A DNA stretch of 64,000 bases, taken from NCBI GenBank assembly GCA_914767715.1, contig OU612068.1, positions 31,868,001-31,932,000 on the forward strand, written 5' to 3'. Origin of the DNA: Membranipora membranacea. Lineage: Eukaryota; Bryozoa; Gymnolaemata; Cheilostomatida; Membraniporidae. Below, one piece after another: positions 46,201 to 58,200 of the stretch; the stretch's first letter is position 1, and each line of letters starts with the position of its first letter. The translations under genes and the position numbers were made by a program. The notes beneath the pieces were generated by a model. The model was not told the DNA's origin, ran no database searches, and was given only the letters and a program-made list of their open reading frames with translations.

Positions 46201-49200
46201 CAAACACAAACCACACACACACAAGGCTGCAACTCATTAAATCAACTGTCAGTGACCTGCTGTCTGTGGTCCCACAGGGCTCGGTGTTGGGTCCAGTGTT
46301 GTTTTTGGTGTATATCAACGATCTCCCCAGTCATGTTGATTGCTCTGCTGGCCTCTTTGCTGATGATACCCTGATGTACCAAAATGTAGACAACACAAAT
46401 GATGAGGAAAGATTTCAAGCCAACTTGGAGTCACTGAACACCTGGGCTCAAACCTGGGGGATGAGTTTTAATGCTAAGAAGTGTAAGATTATTGCCTTCC
46501 ATCCCCAGAGAACAGTCCCAGAGTACACTATGGACAATATAGTGCTGGAGCACACAGATCACTGCAAATACTTTGGAGTGATACTGCAGTCAGACCTAAA
46601 GTTCACTGACCACATAGCCGACAAAATCTGCAGCGCCAGAAAGCAGATTGGGATGATCAGACGAGCTCTCTACTGGGCACCGTAGAGAGCCAGACTGATT
46701 GCATACAAGTCTCTCTGCCTTCCTCATCTGGAATATGCTTCCTGTGCCTGGGATCCTTCCACAAAGAGGGAGATCGAGGCGCTCGAGATTGTGCAAACCA
46801 AGGTGTGAGAATGATCTGTGGATTGAAGGGGAGGAGGGGTGTTACGGAGGCAAAGGAGAAATTACAGCTGGAACAGCTAGTTATTCGGCGGAAGAACTCC
46901 AGTGTAAAGCTCCTAAATAAGGTACTGTCAAGAGAGGAGTCCCACCCTGCACTCTGCACATCCTACGATGAAATAATAAACCAGCCCCATACTACAGTCT
47001 CGACAAGATCACAAACACGGAACGAGCCACGCTCTATCGCTGCCACAGGGAACTGTTTTCATAACAGTTTTCTGCCCCGGACAATACGGGATATAAAAAT
47101 CTAAGGACAATCAGAGGACAATACTACTGAAGCCCTACTGGATGGGTACTTGTACCCACTCTGAACCCAAATGCCCTACCCATGGGATGGTATTCTGGAA
47201 CAATGTCCAAACCTTATGTAGTTATGTCCAAAAACTGAGGCACGCCGCTTACCCCCCCCCCCAGGCGGTCTAGCGTGATGTCGTCTTCGATGTAAGTTGA
47301 TGTAAGTAAGTTCGACTACTTTCTACTTGACTGATTGACTGTGTCTACTCTATGTGAATTAAGTTCTCAAAGAGAAAAACAAATCATCTGCTATTAGAGA
47401 TGAATGAAGCTAAGAACAATTACACCCAGGTGAGGTCAAGCTATTGGGTTATTTGATCTGTAAGTGAGGACTGTCAATATATATATATATATAATAGATT
47501 GAATATATATGAAGTCATCATCATCTGTCTGTCTGTCTCTACTAGTCAACTAACTAATTATGATTGAGATGCAGTTACTCCTGTCCATGCAAACAGTAAT
47601 GACTTCTAGTTTTCTCTCTCATGATATGAAGTTTATAGTAGTTTGTTTATTTCCAAGTTTTCCTAAAGATATGGACGCTCAAGTCCAGTGGTGTAAAACA
47701 TGGGCATAGGGAAAGAAAATCTTCCACTGAGAGCTGTGCTATGCTCTGACCACTTCACGTCTGACTGTTCCTGAAAACGGGCAAGTTCCACCGTAGTAAG
47801 CGTGTCTTACCGACATTAACAACCGCTGGTAAACGTCGTTGTGGTGCAGTTCTTCAGCCTAAAACCCAGACACCGAGAAAGCTGCCAATCTCAAGAAACC
47901 TGAAATTTGTAAGTAGCCAACTACAATTTGTCAAAGTATGCAGTGTATAAACTACATGTATAACTCACTCTAAATGCCTTCTTGAAGATCATCATACTAA
48001 CTCCCAATATATTGTCCTTTGAAATTCGGCTGTTGCGTCGTGCTTGCTTACCTCAAGTCAGTAGCCTATTCTGCTCTAATAAACTCTTTTTTTTTACTAG
48101 CTCTACTTGTCACCAGCAAGCTCCTTTGTTACCATTTGTTCATTCATTACCAAACCAAACCACTACATCATAACACAATCTGAACAGGGTAAGCCAAATA
48201 GTTATGCTCTAGAAGTCACTTTGATAGTTGTATCGTCCCTTTTTTTGAGGACATACATCTTATCAGAAACATTTCTAGACACTTCAGTTTACTTCCATTT
48301 GATTTGTTAAGGCTCCTATTTCATCATTGTATTCATTGTCATAACTTGTTTGTCAGGTACTGTGTCAAGATAATTTAAATTGAATGGCGTCTCAACATTA
48401 TCTACATTAGCTAAAACTATTGTCACAACATATTGAATGTGTATGCAATACTCTCACCAGGGTATATCAACATCATCAATGAAACTGGTTATGGCATCTC
48501 CGTCACCTACTCAAACTATTCCTGTCCTTATCAAGCCTATTACCAACTCTATATCATCCATGCAAACAAAGACTACTCAACTACAAAGTAACTTGGTTCT
48601 ATCTGCCAAACCTAACCTCTCAACTCATGATGCAGCCACTATGGTAAGTATGTTTCCAAGTCCAACTTCACCTTTACTGGCTCTATATCGAAGCAGTTTG
48701 TTGAACAAGAAAGTTAATGGAGAAACAAACTTTAGATTTTTATGAATCGTCCCCCCTCATTGTACCGGGAAAAACACCGTATTGGTCTTAATATAAGACT
48801 TCTCCTTTGTCATGTCAGCATCTCTTACTCTCAATCATCAGCAGTTGCAGTCTTCAAGACTCCTTATCACACCAAACCAAACAATCACAAGTTCATCAGA
48901 GGTGAACAGGGTAAGAAAACAATAAACTATCTAGAAATCGGTTCGATAGTTGTGTCGTCCTTATTTTCTGTGGACATTCCTCTATCAGATATGTTTCTAG
49001 TTATTCAGTTAACTTCACTGTTATTTACCTAATTTTCTATCTCACTTATCTATTGTGCTATCTGAGTATGGCTGTAGTCAGATTATTAACAGTTTTAAGT
49101 GTGGCCTGGTAAAAATTGGCACCACTCTACTGTTTTTGTTTTGGTAACAGGTATTCATAGTCATCTGATAACACCTACAACTTGGTTTCCTAATTAATCT

Positions 49201-52200
49201 TTTAATTCTTTATCAACACTATAATCTTTGCCTCTCACTCACTGTCTCCAACCAGATAAAGCATTTGTCAACTCGGTCAAAAAGAATCATCATAAATTAT
49301 TGGAAGAACTCAATTACTGATGCAAATCTTCATATTATCTATCCCTCCTTTTATTTGCAGGAGTTGTCTAGTCATGTAAAAAAAGGAGATAACTCCTATA
49401 TATGTCTTATAATGCTTTGGGAATATATTATATCTATTATTTATTCATTCATTCATTCATTCATTCATTCATTCATTCATTCATTCATTCATTCATTCAT
49501 TCATTCATTCATTCATTCATTCATTCATTCATTCATTCATTCATTCATTCATTCATTCATTCATTCATTCATTCATTCATTCATTATTCATCTTTTCTTC
49601 CTAGCATGCCTCAATACATCCCAAGTCAACCACTACAGGTTCATCTAGCAATAAACCTATGCCTAGATACATCTTCCTCAAGCCAGTATCCTTGAATTAT
49701 ACTTCACCGTCACTTCCCATTCCACCTAGTACACCAGATACAAAGATGATTGTCACTCCAATCAAGTCAACTTCTGCACTGCCAACTGATTCTGCTAAGA
49801 GTGATGAATTGTTAAGTCCAGAATGTATTGTCGGGGTTATGTTGTCTATGCAATGAATATTTGATAAAAGTGTTGTTTATTGCCACATCAGGTATCAATA
49901 TCAAATAGAGTCTTGGACAGATGTGAAGTTTGATCAACTAAAGTAAATTCAGAGTTGCTCCTCCTCCACTGGTCATCTCTCACACGAATCACAATCCTTC
50001 CAATACCCTACATCCCCAGTTTTCTCAAATACTTCTTTCTTGATTATGTTGATCTATGTTCATCCATCATTCACCAATCATATTTCTTAGAGCATACCTT
50101 CAACCTCATCATAACTTTTTAGATTTCAACAACACCATTCCGTCCCACACAGAATTCCCCTAGCCTGTCCTCAACCCCTCTGGTGACAGTCACTCCTCAA
50201 CTTGATCCTTCTCATATGGTTACTGTCACGCCCCCAACAATCCGAGTAGTTGAAAAACATGAAATAAGCCCTGGAACAACACCTTTAATTTCTATGTCAA
50301 CCCAATCTCACCCTTCAACATTGCCCAACATCCCAAATTCCACTACAACTACAAGCAGTATTTCAAGCCACTTATCAGAGAAAACCTCACTTCAGAGGAA
50401 GCTCAGGAATGCTAGAGGGTCTATCAGGAGGGCCAAGCAGACAATTAAAGGTTTGAGGGCAAAGACAAAGGTAACCAGCAGAGAACTTAGCAGGACCAGA
50501 AAGACACTGGCGAGCATGAATATGACTGGTGAGGCCATTTACTTCAATGTGTGCTGTTGTCTGTAAATAATTGGTCATTTTAGCTGATATCCTCTTATAA
50601 TTACTTGTAGCGGTGATGCATAGCATGGTTTGTGTAAGAAATCCAACTAATACCTAGCTGCTGTTCAATCAAGTTGACTTCAACTTAGTCACTGGAGGCC
50701 CATTCACTAACGCAAAAAAATCAACTTGCATGTGTATGGAAATTATTTAAAGAGTGATGTGTTATTTACAAATTACTTTTCTGATTCAGCTGTTTTTTAA
50801 ATCTATGGGCAGAGCCCAAAGAACAGGTACATACATACATACATACATACATACAGGTTTGACTAAAAATTAATTTTACCCTCTGCTTTACGATCTTGAG
50901 TAACAAGGTAATAGATTTTGGTTTCATCACACCAAAGATTTATGTGTCTTACATGTCATATTGCTGAATCAAAAATGGTTCTCCCAGGAGTCCAACATTG
51001 GTAGAGTGAAAAAAATGATCAGATTTGGGGCAATGGAATAGTGATTATATTTGTTACAATTTATATTCAATTTGCTGTTTCTGATAATTCAAATTTCTTT
51101 TTCTTGATTTCCGGCTAAAATTAAACAGAGGGATAGTTTTTTTATCAAAATGAGCAAAGTGATTTTACAGTCAGTGATTTTTTCAGCCAATTATAATAGG
51201 TGTAAACTACATTTTTCAAATTATTACATTTACATTACATTTATTCAGGCTAATGACTATTTTAAAAGTAAAACTAAAATATTAGTTTTCCTCACTCTTT
51301 TTCAGTTGCCCAGTAAATCTTTCACTAAAATTCAACTTTTATCTTTTACCAATGAGCTGGAGAGGAAGTTCTTGCTTATACACGACTCATCAAATTACGG
51401 TTATGTTCAAACTAACATATATTGATATAACTTGTTTGTAACACTGTGGCGAGCCATTTTTGCTCACTGTAAAAAAGGGGGTTCCCGAACCTCGGATTAC
51501 CATAAATCCATTTGAACCTGTTACAGGTCTTGAAAACATTGTACATTATTGTCACATGCAATGTATCCTATATTTCATGTGTAAGCCATCATTAAATAAA
51601 TTTTATTTGGAGAAGTCGTGGGATTCAACCTACCTCGGAATGATGTTCTTCATTTTGCTGAAGGACTTCTATGCAGAGCCCGGCAAGATGGGTAACATCC
51701 TCCAACCTCTCTGCTGGCTCTAACGCCATCGAGTCTGAAACAAAGAACATTTTACCTTCAGAGGTTATGGTTTCAATGGCAATAAGATTATTGTATTGCA
51801 TATCACGTTTCAAGTGAACTTATCAATTAACAACTCTGATAAAACAATGTTCTTAGCCTTATGCCTTAAACCATGCATGTATATAGAAATGAAGAGAGGG
51901 GCTAGTAAGCACCATTGTACCAGTGGTGGAGTGGTATGAGTTGAATGGGTGGTGAGAGCTTTATTTAGTTAATGGATAGCTTAGGTAGTAGAGATAGCAC
52001 CATCCAATTTAAAAGAAAATAGCATTCACTTTATTTCTGTTGGCGGGCAATTTGATGCTAAATAATGAAAAATTATATTTTACGGTCAGTTCAGCTATTT
52101 ATATATCTATACAGGTATTTCGTTTATTTTTGTTTGAATTTGGGTTTACATAGAAGTACGATGAGTATTTAAACATGGTCAGTGTATCTAATTTACCTTG

Positions 52201-55200
52201 TTTTTTTATACTACGAAGAACGAAGCAAGTCTTCCCAGAAACCTTCAAAACTTCTTGCTTTTTTATGAGGATAGGTAAACTCAGAATACCACACCATGGT
52301 CTGGTCATAGTCTGAGCCCCCAAGACTCTTACCCACCGTCCAGCCCCCCCCCCCCCCCGTGTAGTAGTGCGCATATGGCTTCAAGGAAAATTGGATTGCC
52401 TCATGCTCATTATTGTATTTATTTTGACGAACAGGAAGGGGATTAACCTACTCAGTAGTAGGCAGTATCAATAATGTATATGCAACATATAAATACTCGA
52501 CACTTTTTTCCAAGTTCAGTTATTCAACATCCGGCAAGTGCAAACCAGACATTCAGATAGTTTAAACGTCATATGAGAATGTCGAGATATTACTAATGAT
52601 AAATATCCTGATGAAGCAATAGTAAGAAATTTTACAGCTTCGTCTCTGACGTAAAATTAGGGTGTAAGTCAGACAAGGGGGGCACTAGGCGAGAAAAATA
52701 TGTGCGCAATTTGCACCGTTTTCGTGCTTAAACCAGAATTTCAGAGTATAAATATGAATATTTAGATAAGAGCCTGGGCATCAACCATATCTGACTGAGG
52801 GGGAGGTCACTCTCTATCTCGACGAATAGGAAAATCACCGAGAAACCGGTTAACCAGTATTTGTTTATTTATGATGCTCACACAAGGACATGCCTACTGG
52901 TTGTAACCTGTCCGTTTTATAAGCGACACCTCCTGCTAAAGTTCATCCGATTGTGATCAGAGCACAAATTCTAGGCCGATGAAGTTTTGATATTTATCCA
53001 ATTTGTTTCATTCGAAATTGCCAACCAGGTGAGCTTATCAATAGACAACTGATTGGTTGGGTGTTTGAGATGTTTGTAAGCCAATGTTTTCTCAGACTCA
53101 CATCTACAGAATTTCGTTATCCAGTAATATTAGATTAATACAAACAGCTTCCAATCAGTCTGATCGGAATTTGGGTATAATTTCCGCAAAACCAAATACA
53201 GAGTTACCCCACATCTCCCATTAGTCAGCACAGCCGCAAGTTGGGAAGTCAAAAGATAAGGGAGTAGCCATGCTCAGACACAGCAGCTGAAAGCTGTAAG
53301 GCGAACATGCAACCTTGAACCTTAAAATCCAATGAGAGATATCCTTTTATTTACAATGTAATATGTGGTAAAACAAGCCACTATTTCAGCTGTTAAAATA
53401 GCGCATTTCAAGTTAACCACCATACATTAAATGATTGGTCTTGGCACATAAAGTTATAGAAGCGGTGGGAAGGTGTAATAGTGGGACGTTAATGACAGGA
53501 GAAGGCAAATCCAAACCTATTTTCCTACCCGGCTTGTAATACTGAGAATATTGTGCCTCGGGCATCCATTCAATATCAAACGCTGAGTCATCTGTGTATG
53601 GTGAATTTTCTATGAGAAAATAAGCCATAATGATATACGTATACCAATATGTAACTTCTGCATAAGCGATTGAAAAATTGAAATATTCTAGCATAGTCTA
53701 GCCCCCACATGATAACTGATAAATGATAAAATGTGTCAGGTACTTAACAAAATACTTCGCATCAAAGCATTCATTGGTGAGAAACACGACTATCAGCTCA
53801 CTTCTACGTACTTCGATGAGCCTTTCATTCATGTAGGTTTCACCAACATAAAGTCAAGAAATCTGTATCTCAATTCTTTCACAATAAACCGTTGCTTCAA
53901 GCAGTTAATATGTCAATATACTGTCTATGTATGTGCTCGATACTGGGATTGTACAGCATGAAGGTATTAAATATGAAAATGTTTTTTTTAAGAGTGTGCT
54001 GAAATTTCTTTTCAATGAATCCCCAAAAACACTTGTAGGTAAAAGTGATCTTGTAAGTTTTGGTAAGTATTGAAATAATCAGGATATCAATTTGATAATT
54101 TTTTAGGAGGAGCTAACACATGGTGTATTCTGGGTAACAGGACATCAGTAAGACAAAGGAATCAGTATTTTGTCACAACTCATCATGCTACTTTAGCTCC
54201 CCACTGCCCATGACTCAGCTCGCCAGGGTGTAATGTCACAAACAAAAAACTTGGTATAGACAACTACACTTGTCTTACTCACCCTCAATCTTGGCAAATT
54301 CTGAGATTCTTGAATAGTTGATTAGTGCAGCGTCTTGGAGACATTTTCTGATGACATTTCGTACCTCTTCTACAGCTATTGGTGAGCCCATGTCCTTCAT
54401 TAAAACCTGTCAATCAGTATCGGTATCTGATAACTCTCACAGTATGTAACATTGGCATCTTTCTAAATTGACCAAGCTAAACTCGTGTTGTGGAGTAAGT
54501 CGCATTTTAACAAGTACGCAAACTGTGCTTTAGCAAAACATTTCTTGAAGAAAAACGTTTTGTTTTTACGTATTCAAGGCTGCTTGCAATTGTGGTACAA
54601 GTGATACCAAAAGACAACTAAAATTATTTCTACTGATAATGAAAATTATGAAGAACGTTTGCCAGATATGAATATGACTACTGCAAAGGAATTTCATTTT
54701 AATCACAAAATTTTTTTAAGTAAGATCAGGCCATTTACTCTTTGGTTGTGTAAAATTTCCTCTTGCTAACTGCGATAGATAGAACTGAGAAGTGTGGAAC
54801 GGCTTACATATCAGCTCACATCTTTTTTTATCAGCAGGGAAAATTTTCTTTGTGAATATTGACACAATAAAGGTACATACATACTTAAACATGCAAAAAA
54901 GTGTTAGTATATTTCTGGTAACTTCACTTGACACCCCTTGGTGTTATCTTAATCTGGGTTTAGTAGGTGATGATGATAAAATAATCAAGGTTGGTGAATG
55001 TTTGAATACACCAGCTCAGTATAACTGGAGCAGCAGCAGCAGATAAACTTACCCTTTCAAGTAGAGACAGTGTCGCTTTCAAAGCGCCTTCAGGTCGACC
55101 GAATGGGAAGCAATACCTAAAATAAGCCAAATTGTTGTTATCAAGCATACATTGCTATTTGACCTCTCTCATCAGTACCATGTATTAGAAGATCATGACG

Positions 55201-58200
55201 GAAACAAAGATTATTGTTTGACTTTTTTGCCTAAAGCAAAATTGATCATTTTTCAAAAGTGGAGTAAACATTTTGACATCATAGACTTCATGATAAAAAA
55301 GATTGATAACTCTATACTGTATTTATGCTATAGTCGACGTGAATCCTTTTATTTCATTCCTCCTAAACCTGATACACACAGCGGTGTGGGGCACTAGAGA
55401 AGCTCATTAACTGATCAGGTCAGACTAGAATTGCTCACATACCTGAAATGTGTGATTTGATGTTCTAGAAGAGCACGAAGTTTAGTACGGATCTGTTCAA
55501 ACTTTGACCGTTCCTCCACTGTTATAGTACCTAGTCCGTCTGGCCTGACAAAACAGATATCATCATGATAACGGTAAGTTGTCAGCTAGCCAACAAAACA
55601 ACTAAATTATCGGGTTACCTTTACCACCATATGCTCGCCTCAGAAAGGTAATAAGTCATATATGAGAGCACTTACTTGTTGCCATAGACATGTGAAGCGC
55701 AGAAAGCAAAACTGTAATGCATCAGAGTTGGGTCAATCATGAGATCATCTTGTGCCTTGTCGAGTAGATCAGATAAATAACAGAGATGCTTGTGACAGCC
55801 TCGGACTCCATATCGAGCCATATACTCATCCAGGATGTATATCTGTCCTGGACTAAACCATCCCTGTATTGTAAATCTCAAAATCAAATATCTGGGCAAA
55901 AACTGCAGATAAAACGTCTTATTGATCCTCAGGTAAGTAAAATATCCAATAACAAACATCCTGATTAATCTCAGCACTTTTTGTTTAACCAAGATGGTCA
56001 ATAATAAAAAAATGTTAAATATTTCACTTTGGAGTTATCTTTTCAGTTCTATCAATACATAGTATAGTGTGCCATGGAAATTATACAAACCAGACACGTG
56101 AATGCATCATTCATCCTGTATTCCAGGCTCTCCCGTTGTAATATTTTGAACAGCTCCTGATGAGGGAATTCACAGGGATCTGCAGAAACATACTCATCAA
56201 GTCCATGTCTACGTGCTCGATCAATCTCTACAAACATACATAGTTTGGCTAAGATGAGTTGGATGTACTTGGCTTCACTTTATAATGTGGACCATCTTCA
56301 AATACCTAGCGCCATTCTGGAAAGTAGCTATTTGCGCCCTCAAACAAGGGTTCTGCCTGCATGAGAGTTGAGGTTTTCGCAGATCACTCAGGTCAGATAG
56401 CAGACAGGACTCAACAAATTACCCTGTCTGTCTCTAACAATGAATTCTTCCTCCTCAGGATTTGAGAGAAGTGTCTATCAGGAACAGGACATAAATGTTT
56501 CTTTCATGTTACAACGGATCAGTGTGTCAAAAATGCATAACTTCCCAGTGGAACAAGAACTACAATTTCATAAGTAAATTTGATGGTAAGTGACTATTTA
56601 GCACTTCCAGTCTTAGCCCCTGTAATAGTTTCTACAGCATTAATTGTCACTGCGGCTTCATAGTTGATTGCTATTAATTGATTTTTGAGTGAGTAATTAC
56701 TGTTAATACTTAGCAGATCCAGCATTGGCAACAGCTGCTAAAAAAATTAGCCTGCAGGTCTAAAAATTCACCAAATAATCAAATACGAAATCTTGATAGT
56801 TTGTTCCATATCCTTTCATGTGTCTCAAATGACCTAACAGACTCAGTACACACAACCTAGACAATCTTGTGCAGCCAGCATTTTTCCATAACAGCATTTT
56901 TTATGAATCATAATCTAGCATGTGACTTTATTGAATGGTATCATAAATGTGATAATGAACTCTGTCAAATACTAAGACCATCTGTTGCAACATAAATGAC
57001 GGGTGCTGAGATATCTGCAACCAACACCAACTGTTACCGAGCTCACAGAAGCACAGAGTTTGATATCCGTTATAAAATGACAAGGTGTCTGGTAGCTATG
57101 CCTAAGCACCACCAGGTGCTCAAGCACCACCATCTCAACACTCACACTACTACCAGGTTATACGAAACATGGAACATATTGTATTGTAAATAGTGATTTG
57201 ATTAGGGTTAGAGACATTTTGATAGTTGATGTTGGGAGGTCATGACATTGTTTTCCTTGTTTCTTCATAGCAACTCACCTCCTTGTACTTTAGGGACGTT
57301 AGGCTGGTTTGGTGCTTTAGTTCCGTTGGACGTTGCAGTGACAACGGGTGGTGTAGGTTTATGTGATTGACCAGTTGCTCTGTATAGAGCTTGCACCCAG
57401 TTATGTCTCTCATTCTCATCTGTCGTAGCGAATGTCACGCTGTCACCCTCCTTCACAGCATTAAAGTAATACTGGGCCTCACAATCCATATCTGTAAGTA
57501 CAGGTGAGTGTGGGGGTGAGTGTGGGGGTGAGTGGGCTGATTATGGTTTACCCGTAATCATGTGCTCACGTTCTCATTGCCTACACAGTCAACCCACAAC
57601 CAACTGTCTAATTGACCTGAAGAAGTGCATGACACAACTCACCAGACCACCAGGATGCTGCACCAATGAACTAAGGTTTAGTTCATTGGCTGCACCTCAT
57701 GTCCTTGTCAGGTCTACAAGCTGCTAAACAAAGGTGAGATACAAACAGACTCCCAAAGTTTCATGTCAACAGTATTTCAGACAAACGTACACACTAACAC
57801 AAACACCCGCGAGGCAAATCACAAGTATCCAGATAGGATGGGTTGAGGTAAGTACTTGTGACCGCTGAGGGCATATTTTGTAACATTTGGATGTGGAAAG
57901 ATTGTTGCAATGAGGCACAACACCAGTGCAAACAGCCTCATAATCTGAGTGAGGTCAATATGGAAATAATTGATGAAAGTGGACACCAGCTTCACATCAT
58001 ATGTTGCACAATCTGATAGAAACTGCAAAAAAACTTGCTCCAGTAAGTATTGCAACTGATCTTGTGAATTTTCAAAGCTATGCAATGCAGGCAGCAACAG
58101 AGTGTAGCAACTGAGCTCTCAGAGCATATTTTCATTTTAACCCCAAATACAAAATAGCTGATAGATTATGAGCCTATCGGTAATATAATTATCGGCTGAT

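Larger units (their letters stand above)
45764..50528 (+). pseudogene. THAP-domain gene or pseudogene nested in a CADPS intron
   Basis: THAP domains are C2CH zinc-finger DNA-binding modules related to the P-element transposase finger. Exon 1 (45764-45822) encodes [19 protein letters not shown] with C-x2-C and a phase-2 donor. Exon 2 (47658-47908) continues in phase with [17 protein letters not shown], then a stop. The frame then resumes one step off with [20 protein letters not shown] (the C-x2-H pair) and, after a second shift, [19 protein letters not shown] up to a donor. Two single-base deletions explain the pattern, either decay or assembly error. Candidate later exons: 48461-48640 (Ser/Thr/Pro-rich), the 49.6-49.8 kb open frame, and 50123-50528 ending in a basic coiled-coil ([19 protein letters not shown]). 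An exon at 51305-51425 ([14 protein letters not shown], stop at 51423) is possible but its phase does not fit directly. The gene runs opposite to CADPS. Confidence 0.55.
44055..51633. other. Large CADPS intron hosting a nested gene
   Basis: This 7.6-kb intron lies between QNEEHHSE and AFTWFADV and joins in phase 0. It contains the palindrome at 44251, the plus-strand THAP gene/pseudogene, the retrotransposon fragment and the ATTC array. The interval 44300-45760 shows no coding signal. Confidence 0.8.

Noticed and set aside
49265-49695. Long open frames encoding repeated SFIH/HSFI peptides
   Set aside because: They are translations of the ATTC microsatellite; all frames are open because the repeat has no stop codons.
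53413-53694. 93-residue minus-strand open frame as an independent gene
   Set aside because: Only an inner 81-nt piece has splice sites and phase fitting CADPS; the rest resembles intron sequence.
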